Translations under genes and position numbers: made by a program
Part shown: positions 40,259 through 48,168 of the stretch, in pieces
How the letters are laid out: every line of letters starts with the position of its first letter
How positions within the stretch are numbered: the stretch's first letter is position 1
The notes under the pieces: generated by a model
Seen by the model: only the letters and a program-made list of their open reading frames with translations
Told to the model about the DNA's origin: nothing
The model's database searches: none
Virus record (IMG/VR): IMGVR_UViG_3300034117_001582
Coordinates: 227,868-291,867 of that record
DNA length: 64,000 nucleotides
Source: a virus
Reading direction: 5' to 3' (one strand)

Positions 40259-41176
40259 TTATAGTTTTAAAATATCTCCAATTTTTACAAAATCATCATT
40301 AAATTCTTCCATTCGCATTCTATCTTCATAATCGTAGTCATCAATATCATTATAATTAGTGATAATTAATTCATATGAAAATGCGCTATCGTTAGCATTT
40401 AATTCTTCAAATTTTTCTAAAGTCATTTCGGTGTCTTCAAACTTTTTAATTTTTGAACCTAGCACAACAATACTCATATAATTTATATTAAAATAGTCTT
40501 CGGTAGATTCTTCTTGTCCACTACCATCACAATTTGAACATTGAACATCACCATCTCCACCACAATCACTACAGGATAAAGTTTGTGATCCGTCACATTC
40601 ATTACATTCATAATTACCCTCTCCACTACAATTTGAGCAAGCTTCTTTACCCGAACCATCACAACTTGAACATTCAACTTCTATCTCTTCACCTTCATCG
40701 TCATAATCAGTTTCTTCACCAGAACCATCACAATTTGAGCAATCTTCTTTACCCGAACCATCACATTCGTAACAATCTTCTTTACCCGAACCATCACAAC
40801 TTGGGCATTCAACTTGTCCATCTCCATCACATTCGTAACATCCCTCTTGACCTCCACCATCACAGTATGAACAATCCATGGTTTTTTTGGTTAACTCAGT
40901 AAAAATTTGAATTTGATATTCATAAAGATTACTAATAATTTTTACTAAACCGTCTGTTGGTATTTTTGGGTTTCTAATCATAAAGTAAGTAGCAAAAATA
41001 GTTTTTGTTCTTTCTCTATGTGTGTTTAGTTTAGAAAATAAAACATTAACCAAATGGTCATTGTCTGAAATACGTTTTAGATTGTTTAACGTTTTTATAC
41101 CCATACCTTCACTTTCAATATAATTTTTGAAAGTTTTAGCAATTGATAATATTTTTCTTATCTCTTCTTGATTCAT
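40259..41176 (-). CDS. Protein with ten DnaJ-type CxxC zinc-finger repeats
   Basis: 305 residues from the ATG at 41176. The N-terminal ~110 residues are helical (MNQEEIRKILSIAKTF). Residues ~110-225 hold about ten C-x-x-C-D/S/G-G-x-G units spaced 8-10 residues apart, like the DnaJ cysteine-rich domain (normally four), probably binding about five zinc ions. No J-domain is visible. The acidic C-terminus is unknown. It may be a chaperone-like or thiol-rich scaffold. Confidence 0.78.
   Translation of the reverse strand: MNQEEIRKILSIAKTFKNYIESEGMGIKTLNNLKRISDNDHLVNVLFSKLNTHRERTKTIFATYFMIRNPKIPTDGLVKIISNLYEYQIQIFTELTKKTMDCSYCDGGGQEGCYECDGDGQVECPSCDGSGKEDCYECDGSGKEDCSNCDGSGEETDYDDEGEEIEVECSSCDGSGKEACSNCSGEGNYECNECDGSQTLSCSDCGGDGDVQCSNCDGSGQEESTEDYFNINYMSIVVLGSKIKKFEDTEMTLEKFEELNANDSAFSYELIITNYNDIDDYDYEDRMRMEEFNDDFVKIGDILKL
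40510..40880 (-). repeat. DNA repeats encoding the CxxC units
   Basis: Degenerate repeats of about 24-33 bases (plus-strand cores such as ACCATCACA and ACAATTTGAACA-like) that encode the C-x-x-C-D-G-S-G units. They follow codons and appear to result from expansion within the gene. Confidence 0.7.
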
Positions 41177-41241
41177 ATAAATAAATATATTAAAAAACAA
41201 AAAACCCCACCATTAAAATAAAGAGGGGTTTATATTATTTA

Positions 41242-41424
41242 TTAATCAACAGTATCTATTAAATAGAAACTATATTGTTCATTTTCTATGTGGTAATTCC
41301 CTACTTTAACAATAGTTGAATCTTTTTGTGTGTCATATGAACTATATGCGTCGCAACCAGCTTTAGATGTTTTACAGGACATTAAAATAACAACAAGTCC
41401 AAGTAAATAAATTAGTTTTTTCAT
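41242..41424 (-). CDS. Small lipoprotein
   Basis: 60 residues from the ATG at 41424. N-terminal signal MKKLIYLLGLVVILMSC, with Cys 17 as lipobox cysteine, then a short beta-rich domain. Longer in-frame starts are possible but precede the signal peptide. The lipoprotein would sit in the outer or inner membrane. Confidence 0.7.
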   Translation of the reverse strand: MKKLIYLLGLVVILMSCKTSKAGCDAYSSYDTQKDSTIVKVGNYHIENEQYSFYLIDTVD

Positions 41425-41462
41425 TTTTATATTTTTTATGATTTTATTTTCTCTCATAGTTC

Positions 41463-41639
41463 TTAAGTTTTTTGTAATTCTTCCCAATCTTCTTTTTTTA
41501 CCGAAACTCTGATACCATCGATATTAAAAAATACCTCATTAGTAAATATCATAGGTTTTTCTATTTTTTTAGGGTCTACCATAATTCTAGTATAATAAAC
41601 ACTTTCATTTGCAAATCTTACGAACACTTCTTTTTTCAT
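41463..41639 (-). CDS. Small hypothetical protein
   Basis: 58 residues, ATG at 41639 overlapping the TGA of the upstream gene (ATGA). Sequence starts MKKEVFVRFANESVYYTRIM and ends VKKEDWEELQKT: beta-strands then a helix. Too short to classify, but position and coupling support it. Confidence 0.6.
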   Translation of the reverse strand: MKKEVFVRFANESVYYTRIMVDPKKIEKPMIFTNEVFFNIDGIRVSVKKEDWEELQKT

Positions 41640-41845
41640 TTTTTTTCATTTTCAGAAAAGGTTGATGTTAGAATACCTAACTCTAAAAGAACTAATAATA
41701 CTCTACCCCACACATTTTGTGTTAACCACCACTCTAATGGGTTAATATTAGCATATATTGTTGAAAATATTAAAAACCAAAAAAGATTTTTAAATATTAA
41801 CTCGGTCAAAACTAACCCAGTTGGTTTATCTGTTTCCATTTTCAT
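41636..41845 (-). CDS. Small membrane protein
   Basis: 69 residues with two hydrophobic helices (about 12-32 and 45-62), without signal peptide. Its stop overlaps the start of the 58-residue gene. Unknown function. Confidence 0.65.
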   Translation of the reverse strand: MKMETDKPTGLVLTELIFKNLFWFLIFSTIYANINPLEWWLTQNVWGRVLLVLLELGILTSTFSENEKK

Positions 41846-41892
41846 AATTTGTTATTTTTTTAATAGTAAGTAATAAAAGTGACCCCATCAAG

Positions 41893-43011
41893 TTAATGGG
41901 AGTCACCTACGTTATGTTTTTCACTAAATATGCTATAGTCAGGATTAATTACTTTACCTACTTTGTGTCTATCACCAGTAACAGATTTAACAACTACACC
42001 TTCGTGAGGAACTTTGGTTCCCTCTATATTATTATTAAATACGTATTTATCTTGTTTTTCTTTGCACCAAGTCCCCAAATAAAGAACCTCAACTCTTTGT
42101 AACCCCAAAGATTTGAAGACATTCTTTTCATCGTAATAAGGTCTGTAATTACCATTTAATTCAACATCAAAACCAGCAAATTTAACATCAGTTAAACCAT
42201 AATCATAATTTTTTTGTATACCATGACCATATATCTCACCATAGATGATTAACCCATCACCCAAATAGTCAGGACGACTATATGTCTTAACATAATCCCA
42301 TAGTTTATCTTTTATTTTGTAATTATCTGCGACAGTTCTCCAAACATCGGTTTCATAAAAACCTTGAGAGTCAGAACCTTTCTCTACATTGTGAGACCCG
42401 TAAACATATTCATACCCAGCCCATTTGTTTCCAAAGAACTTTTTAACATAGTCCCAAAAAGATAATCTTTTCTTTTTAACAATACCATAACGAGCATTTG
42501 TTCCGTGAAGTTTACGAGTGATAGTAACTATGTCTTCCTCGTTAAACATTTCAGGTGCGTTCTTCAAGTTAGGAAACTTGTAGTAGATATGGAAGTTAGG
42601 GTTTTGGTGGTACTTAAATTTTCTACCCCCACTTAACTGAACCATCTTAACAGGTGGTTCGTATTTGAACACTTCAAGTAACTCCATGCAGTCAGAACCA
42701 TCGTATCTGTATTCCTCAGGAACAAAACTTATTGGTATTATTAAACATTCAGAATAAACCTTACGAAGTTTTATAGTTCTTACTCTCTGACCCTTACGAA
42801 GATAACTTGTAACACCTAATTCATCAGAAAGTTTTTGTGGTATAACCGCATCGGTAGTTGCAACAACAACTAAATCACCTTCTGTATATTCACCTTTTTT
42901 AGTTATAGCGTTCCAACCATTAACGATTGCAAGCTCTATGTTGTCAGCACCTTCTATTGTCTTAACCTCTCCGATTGCACCAACATAACATACACTATTT
43001 AAATTTTCCAT
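41893..43011 (-). CDS. RNA ligase, DRB0094 (Rnl5) type
   Basis: 372 residues. An N-terminal OB-like domain (about 1-115: VCYVGAIGEVKTIEGADNIE) is followed by a nucleotidyltransferase domain with motif I KLHGTN (Lys 167), motif IV EIYG and motif V EGVVVKS. The N-terminal OB layout matches the Rnl5 family. It would seal nicked or cleaved RNA, such as tRNA cut by host anticodon nucleases. The organisation with cREC and P-loop kinase neighbours supports RNA repair. Confidence 0.85.
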   Translation of the reverse strand: MENLNSVCYVGAIGEVKTIEGADNIELAIVNGWNAITKKGEYTEGDLVVVATTDAVIPQKLSDELGVTSYLRKGQRVRTIKLRKVYSECLIIPISFVPEEYRYDGSDCMELLEVFKYEPPVKMVQLSGGRKFKYHQNPNFHIYYKFPNLKNAPEMFNEEDIVTITRKLHGTNARYGIVKKKRLSFWDYVKKFFGNKWAGYEYVYGSHNVEKGSDSQGFYETDVWRTVADNYKIKDKLWDYVKTYSRPDYLGDGLIIYGEIYGHGIQKNYDYGLTDVKFAGFDVELNGNYRPYYDEKNVFKSLGLQRVEVLYLGTWCKEKQDKYVFNNNIEGTKVPHEGVVVKSVTGDRHKVGKVINPDYSIFSEKHNVGDSH

Positions 43012-43014
43012 TTC

Positions 43015-43275
43015 TTATACTTTTTCAAATTCTTCTTTAACTAAATTTATTTCTTCATCCAACTTTTCAAGTTCTTTAATCATCATTTCTTTTATAATCT
43101 CTTTATCATATAATCCGACTTCACCTGGCGTTTGGAATTTACCTCCATACGTATACTTAATCGTAACCCCCAAACTACAAGATTTAAGTGCGGATTCTAA
43201 TTTATGTTTCCGTGTTTTTAACCTTTCAAGGTTTTCTTTAACTTTTTTTGCTTGTTCAAATTTTTCTAATTCCAT
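43015..43275 (-). CDS. Coiled-coil hypothetical protein
   Basis: 86 residues from the ATG at 43275 (MELEKFEQAKKVKEN), avoiding overlap with the upstream stop. Mainly charged helix with a short IKYTYGGKFQTPGEVG loop. Lies between RNA ligase and the receiver-domain gene. Confidence 0.62.
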   Translation of the reverse strand: MELEKFEQAKKVKENLERLKTRKHKLESALKSCSLGVTIKYTYGGKFQTPGEVGLYDKEIIKEMMIKELEKLDEEINLVKEEFEKV

Positions 43276-43285
43276 AACTATTTTT

Positions 43286-43708
43286 TTATACTGTATGTTC
43301 AATTTTAACTCTTACACAATTTTGTTCCATTCTATTCAAGTGTCGGTAATTGTTGATGTAACCCATCATGTTTCCACTACCCACCGCATTTGCTGAATGT
43401 ACTACAACTTCAACAATATGTTTACCATCTAACCATTGATTAACTAACCACTTGGTGCAATCCATACCAGTTTTTTCGGTGATGTTATCGTAATTGATAG
43501 TATAGTTTTTTACAACTCCGTAATGCCATTCTCTCATTGCGGTATCACCCAAATCATGATCCAAAGATATTAGTTCAATGTTCTCCAAACCAATTTCATT
43601 TATCTTACTAACAAATTCATCATAAGAACGAACAACAATCCAACTTGGATCTACCGGTGTACGAACATCATCTAGATAGATTCTGTATTTTTGTTTTTCT
43701 AATTCCAT
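43286..43708 (-). CDS. Cyclic-phosphate-processing receiver domain (cREC)
   Basis: 140 residues. A receiver-like fold without two-component context: IYLDDVRTP at the N-terminus, SLDHDLGD in the middle, and VVVHSANAVG near the C-terminus. This matches the cREC family described with RNA-repair enzymes, thought to process 2',3'-cyclic phosphate ends. Adjacent to RNA ligase, it probably prepares ends for ligation. Confidence 0.75.
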   Translation of the reverse strand: MELEKQKYRIYLDDVRTPVDPSWIVVRSYDEFVSKINEIGLENIELISLDHDLGDTAMREWHYGVVKNYTINYDNITEKTGMDCTKWLVNQWLDGKHIVEVVVHSANAVGSGNMMGYINNYRHLNRMEQNCVRVKIEHTV

Positions 43709-43732
43709 ATCACAAATATATTAATTATTTTT

Positions 43733-44257
43733 TTAATCTTCACCATCTTCTTCAGAATATTTTACCTTCATAGATCTTGGTTCAACAAAATCCCACTTAT
43801 TACTTTCAAACTCTGTAACCCATTCATTAACATCTTCTCTTGTCCAATGTGGAGCAAAAGAAGGACGATACTTAAATGGTAAATTTTTACTTTCATCCCA
43901 CTCATCAAGTCGTTGTGTTACATCTTCAATAAGATTTTTACTTTTAGTGTGTTTAATCCACTCTCTGTAATCGTCCTCAGATTTAATAAACATAACGTCA
44001 CCATAATTTTCAAACTCCATTTCAGAAAATTCTAAATTTGGATTGTTGGTATAAACATCAACAATACCATTGTCACCGTAATATGAATCACAAAGTTCTC
44101 TTAAACCATATAAACTACTTGGTTTTTCTTCCCATACACTACCGAACTGACGAACAGAACAGATATACAAATACCCATCTGTGTAGGAATGTATTTTTCC
44201 TTGAATTTCATTTCTTAATGAAATAAGTTCGTCCATTGTTAATTTGTCTAAATTCAT
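43733..44257 (-). CDS. Hypothetical protein
   Basis: 174 residues, acidic, mixed alpha/beta with CSVRQFGSVWEEKPSSLYGL and a KYRPSFAPHWTREDVNEWV segment. Not recognised. Overlaps the upstream stop by 4 bases. Confidence 0.65.
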   Translation of the reverse strand: MNLDKLTMDELISLRNEIQGKIHSYTDGYLYICSVRQFGSVWEEKPSSLYGLRELCDSYYGDNGIVDVYTNNPNLEFSEMEFENYGDVMFIKSEDDYREWIKHTKSKNLIEDVTQRLDEWDESKNLPFKYRPSFAPHWTREDVNEWVTEFESNKWDFVEPRSMKVKYSEEDGED

Positions 44258-44559
44258 TTTGCGTATTTTCTAATTAGTTTAAAAATTTCTGTAATATCCG
44301 TAAACTCGGATGGTGGACTATCGTTTCTACCCGGTAAAAATATTAATGTAAATCCGTGATTCCCTTCAAACTTTTCAGTTACTCTTTTACCACAGATTTC
44401 AGTAATATATACCCAAGGAAAGTTTCCTGATAGTTTTACATCAATACCAATTTTTTTCAATCTTTCTACAAATACCGTGATTTTATCACCAGTTAATTTT
44501 GTGCTTGTTTCTGTTTCCATATCTATATATGTTCCAAATTTAGTTTCTATTGTTTTCAT
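44254..44559 (-). CDS. Hypothetical protein
   Basis: 101 residues, beta-rich (GNFPWVYITEICGKRV), with VTEKFEGNHGFTLIFLPG. Short soluble protein. Overlaps both neighbours, consistent with an operon. Confidence 0.65.
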   Translation of the reverse strand: MKTIETKFGTYIDMETETSTKLTGDKITVFVERLKKIGIDVKLSGNFPWVYITEICGKRVTEKFEGNHGFTLIFLPGRNDSPPSEFTDITEIFKLIRKYAK

Positions 44560-44819
44560 TTAATTAATTCTAAAAATATTATTACAACAAAGGACCCAAA
44601 CAAATATCCAAGTCCCGAACATAATGCCAATCTCATTCTTTCCTTCCAAGTTTTTGACTCAACCATAAATCCCACGAAAGGTAGTGATAAAAATGGTCCG
44701 ATGAATGCAAAGAACAACATTCCAATATAGTTCTTGTCAGCAACAACTGTAATGTAAAATGTGCTTCCAATCTCTAATATAAGTGCCGAAAAGAAAACAA
44801 TCAAATATTTTTTAATCAT
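44556..44819 (-). CDS. Small membrane protein
   Basis: 87 residues with three hydrophobic segments (about 5-25, 30-50 and 67-86), without cleavable signal. Integral membrane protein of unknown function, translationally coupled to its neighbours. Confidence 0.7.
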   Translation of the reverse strand: MIKKYLIVFFSALILEIGSTFYITVVADKNYIGMLFFAFIGPFLSLPFVGFMVESKTWKERMRLALCSGLGYLFGSFVVIIFLELIK

Positions 44820-45037
44820 CTAAGAACGTATCTATGAATTACTATTACCAGATTACCACCAAATAACGCTCGGTCTGTTTGAATGTCAATCTCCATCATA
44901 CCCAAGTCTTCCTTGAGTCTGTTAGCTTGTACCCCAACTTCGTGTTCAGCGTCTTTTTCATTTTTGAAAAAACCAAAGTAGGAATCACACCCACCTGTTT
45001 TATCACATACTCCGTAAATCATCTCTCTTTGATCCAT
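44816..45037 (-). CDS. Small hypothetical protein
   Basis: 73 residues, soluble, with CDKTGGCDSYFGFF near the N-terminus and a helical middle. Overlaps the 45003-45194 gene. Unknown. Confidence 0.58.
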   Translation of the reverse strand: MDQREMIYGVCDKTGGCDSYFGFFKNEKDAEHEVGVQANRLKEDLGMMEIDIQTDRALFGGNLVIVIHRYVLR

Positions 45038-45194
45038 AACATTCTAATTTTTTATCTGTAACATTCCATAAATCTTTAACACCCTCCGTCATATGACAAT
45101 TATGTTTCTTACCAGTCCTACGACCAAATTCAACAATCATATCATTATGACGATTCTTAATAACGTGGGGACATTCTTTGCACGGTTTTTTCAC
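45003..45194 (-). CDS. Small Cys-rich protein
   Basis: 63 residues from a GTG. CKECPHVI near the N-terminus, then KHNCHMTEG and a later Cys: a likely zinc site. A TATATTTG box lies just upstream, so it may be the first gene of the 44-45 kb operon. Confidence 0.6.
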   Translation of the reverse strand: MKKPCKECPHVIKNRHNDMIVEFGRRTGKKHNCHMTEGVKDLWNVTDKKLECYGSKRDDLRSM

Positions 45195-45226
45195 AATACA
45201 AATATAATAAATAAATTTAGATTAAA

Positions 45227-46471
45227 CTATTTTTTTTTGAATTTAAATTCGGTTTCTATTTTTCTTTTACCGTATTTTTTTTCCATTAGTTTTTGGTGTA
45301 GTTCCCAATTGATAATTGATTCGCTGACAGGTTGATTATCATCTTTTGCCATTGCATATAATTTTGATATTTTCTTTAACATTTTAGTTGATATATAATT
45401 AAATTTTTCACATTCAGCCTCAAAGAATCCCGTTGGGTCATTTTGAAATTTAATAAGGTAATTTAAAAACTTAGTTCTTAAGTTATCCATTTTTTCTTTA
45501 TTGTCATCCTCCATAAAAGATGGGACATTTTTAGACATTAGTTTTAAAAAATTTCTTATCTCATCAGCTTTATCTGAAATCATATCATTAAAAATCCCCA
45601 TTCTAAGATTTACTAAGTTAACATAAACAAGATTTAGAACCTCATCAATTTTTTCATTTTCCGACATATTTTCAGGATCAGTACCAATGTGTTCAAGTAA
45701 AGCGTCCACCCTATTCATTTGTTCTTTCATTCCTTCAATTAAATTATTAAATGTAAAATTTTTAATTTCAATAAATTCTTTATAAACACTGTTATTTTCT
45801 AAAAATTCTTTGAATTGTGATTTGGTAATATTTTTACTTTTAAGTTCTGAAGCGACCTCTGTTGTTCTAACCAAATTTTCAGCAATTGAGGTATAATACA
45901 TATATCTAAAGAATTTATGATCAATTACCGGAATACCAAAAGTAGACATTCTTTGTGTTGCAGTATATTCGGCATCTCTACCAACTAAATCTAATTCTTT
46001 TGCTTGTTTATCATATTTGTGTTTTAATTCGTGAGCAATAGCCGATAAATGTTTTACCCTTTCTTTCATTATCGTATCATATAACTCATGTGGTTCCCAA
46101 TTTTCTGAAACACCAAATGTTATTTCAATCTCAGCGGTTGTGGATGGTTCAATTCTTTTCATCATCACTTCTCTATCAAAGTTAAATGATTGACCCATAC
46201 CCATTGACATAATCAAAACATTACCATCATAACCATCAAGTTCTTCCACATTAACCGTTAACTCATAACCATCAATTACGATTTTTTTCTTATCTCCCAA
46301 TTCAAAATCTAAATCACCACTAAACGCATATGTGTTTTCTTTTTCATCTATTGATTTAACATCATTTACAACAATATCAAAAACTTCTTCAGCAGCAGCT
46401 AAAATAGAATCAGGAACCCCTAACGCTTCGTTAATAAATTTAAGTTGTGATTCTGTTATAATAATTTTCAT
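45227..46471 (-). CDS. Class B leader protein, HExxH metallopeptidase-like
   Basis: 414 residues. Leader KIIITESQLKFINEA ends I-N-E at 13-15. After a beta-rich region, AIAHELKHKYD (HELKH at 147-151) and a downstream SIAENLVRTTE (Glu 198) form a likely zinc site. A long helical C-terminus (240-400) follows. This is a different subfamily from the 8237 and 11853 proteins. A late-type motif lies upstream. Confidence 0.78.
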   Translation of the reverse strand: MKIIITESQLKFINEALGVPDSILAAAEEVFDIVVNDVKSIDEKENTYAFSGDLDFELGDKKKIVIDGYELTVNVEELDGYDGNVLIMSMGMGQSFNFDREVMMKRIEPSTTAEIEITFGVSENWEPHELYDTIMKERVKHLSAIAHELKHKYDKQAKELDLVGRDAEYTATQRMSTFGIPVIDHKFFRYMYYTSIAENLVRTTEVASELKSKNITKSQFKEFLENNSVYKEFIEIKNFTFNNLIEGMKEQMNRVDALLEHIGTDPENMSENEKIDEVLNLVYVNLVNLRMGIFNDMISDKADEIRNFLKLMSKNVPSFMEDDNKEKMDNLRTKFLNYLIKFQNDPTGFFEAECEKFNYISTKMLKKISKLYAMAKDDNQPVSESIINWELHQKLMEKKYGKRKIETEFKFKKK

Positions 46472-46497
46472 ATTTATAAATATATTGAAGTTATGGT

Positions 46498-47151
46498 TTA
46501 ACCCACAACTCCATCTATATCATCTAAGTGGTGGTCATTCACTATTTCTGAACGAACTTCACGGCGGTCCATCATATGAACAATCTCAGTTAATTTATAA
46601 GGTTGGTAGTTATTACCATCAACACCAACATCCAATCGTTTCCCATTACCCCATTTTTTATTTGTAGGTAAGTGAACGTGTCCGTGAAGTTGGATTGCCC
46701 CTTTTGATAGTTGATTCCAACTACATAATGGATAGTGAGACAATACAAAGTCAGCACCACCAATATTTACTTCCAAATAATTTTGAATAGATAAAAACCT
46801 ATCATGGATATTTTCTCGATTATTTTTAATGTGGTGGTCGTGGTTTCCTAATACAAGGTGAATGTTTTTACAAACCAAACGATCCAAGAATTGCCCTATT
46901 TTATCAAACCCACCAAAAGAGAAATCACCCAAGTGAATCAACGTATCGTCAGGTCCAATTTTTGAATTGATGTTATCAACAATAACACTATTCATATCCT
47001 CAATACTATTAAAGTCTCTTGTCGATTCTATAGGGGTTTTACCGTCTTTGGTTCTCCAATTGGTAACTCCGCGACAAATGTTTTTGTGCGAATAGTGAGT
47101 GTCTGAAGTAATCCAAACAACCCCACTAGTTAATATTTTATCAAATTTCAT
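46498..47151 (-). CDS. Calcineurin-like metallophosphoesterase
   Basis: 217 residues. ITSDTHYSHKN, HLGDFSF, LGNHDHH, and a C-terminal LHGHVH complete the metallophosphoesterase set. No leader. Next to a P-loop kinase, it may act on nucleic-acid ends or nucleotides; substrate unknown. Confidence 0.83.
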   Translation of the reverse strand: MKFDKILTSGVVWITSDTHYSHKNICRGVTNWRTKDGKTPIESTRDFNSIEDMNSVIVDNINSKIGPDDTLIHLGDFSFGGFDKIGQFLDRLVCKNIHLVLGNHDHHIKNNRENIHDRFLSIQNYLEVNIGGADFVLSHYPLCSWNQLSKGAIQLHGHVHLPTNKKWGNGKRLDVGVDGNNYQPYKLTEIVHMMDRREVRSEIVNDHHLDDIDGVVG

Positions 47152-47154
47152 TTC

Positions 47155-47547
47155 TTATATTTTTATCTCAAAACGGTTTTTCATTTGTTCTAATTTATCG
47201 TCAGGAACTCCATGTTTGTTTGTTCCTCCGTGTCTATTTTCCACAATAATAGAGGTCACATAATAACCATACTTAATTGCCAATTCATAATATGGTTGAA
47301 GTTCCCATTCTTGTGTGAATGTGTTTGACACTGCAATTTTTGGTGTGTTTGACTCCATTGCATATCCAACATATTGTTGACACTCTTTATGAGCATCTTT
47401 TATTTCAGATGCAATAAAATTGTAGTTACCATCATTATCATAAAAATAATGGTCTGCCTCAAAAACCCAATTTGGGGCTAATTGTTTTGCTAAAGTTGTC
47501 TTACCACTTCCTGGTATTCCTCTAACTAAATATATCATTTTTTCCAT
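47155..47547 (-). CDS. P-loop kinase, polynucleotide-kinase-like
   Basis: 130 residues. Walker A RGIPGSGKTTLAK near the N-terminus, then FEADHYFYDNDGNY and a short basic lid region (NRHGGTNKHG). This is an AAA_33-type small kinase, as in nucleic acid 5'-kinases. It overlaps the divergent intergenic region and is adjacent to a phosphoesterase. Probably part of the RNA-repair set with the ligase. Confidence 0.75.
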   Translation of the reverse strand: MEKMIYLVRGIPGSGKTTLAKQLAPNWVFEADHYFYDNDGNYNFIASEIKDAHKECQQYVGYAMESNTPKIAVSNTFTQEWELQPYYELAIKYGYYVTSIIVENRHGGTNKHGVPDDKLEQMKNRFEIKI

Positions 47548-47574
47548 AGTACAAATATAATAAACAATTTGATA

Positions 47575-47582
47575 ATATTTAT
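47575..47582 (+). promoter_or_regulatory. Late-type promoter motif (plus strand)
   Basis: ATATTTAT on the plus strand, 6 bases before the ATG of the plus-strand class B leader gene. The motif keeps gene orientation on the opposite strand, which argues it is a directional signal. Confidence 0.5.
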
Positions 47583-47588
47583 CAATAT

Positions 47589-48152
47589 ATGAAAATAATA
47601 ATTACAGAAGAACAATACAAAACAATTTTAACCGAAAACATATTAAAGGATATTTTAAAAGACTTTAATATTACTTCCGGAATATTATTTACGTTTGGTT
47701 CCGGAATGGCCGCACTTATGGGACCAGTGGATAGGTTATTAAACAACTCAGGATTTTCATTAAGTGAAAAAGAAATATTACTATTATTAATCACATCAAT
47801 TGCAATTATCATTAAGGACTCCGAATCTAATATATTATTAGATGAGGTTAAAGAAAAAGGATTGACTGAGGCCCTTAATGGTGTTGGTGAATTTTTAATT
47901 AACACTAAAAAACTAATTAATAATATATCAAGTAAAGTGATTGGTGTTACTTATTCTCTATTAGATATTTTAGGTTTTGCATTATTATTAAACCCAACGA
48001 TGAATATCGTAAACGACATAATATCTGATGAAAATATAACCTCATCAGACACAAATAGATTATTATCAGGTGCCGCATTTGCAACGGTAGTTTACGGATT
48101 AAAAAGCGTAATGTCTAAAATTAAAAATAAAATAACCCCAATCGAAGATTAA
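47589..48152 (+). CDS. Class B leader membrane protein, plus strand
   Basis: 187 residues. Leader KIIITEEQYKTILTEN has L-T-E at 14-16. Several hydrophobic helices follow (about 25-45, 58-80, 120-140 and 155-175). It is the only leader gene on the plus strand, showing that the leader does not depend on genome position. Might insert into the host membrane. Convergent with the 48169 gene. Confidence 0.75.
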   Translation: MKIIITEEQYKTILTENILKDILKDFNITSGILFTFGSGMAALMGPVDRLLNNSGFSLSEKEILLLLITSIAIIIKDSESNILLDEVKEKGLTEALNGVGEFLINTKKLINNISSKVIGVTYSLLDILGFALLLNPTMNIVNDIISDENITSSDTNRLLSGAAFATVVYGLKSVMSKIKNKITPIED

Positions 48153-48168
48153 AATAATCATTCATATT

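Noticed and set aside
40534-40902. 122-codon plus-strand ORF rich in His, Asn and Leu
   Set aside because: Antisense shadow of the CxxC repeats; its composition is the complement of the Cys/Asp/Gly codons.
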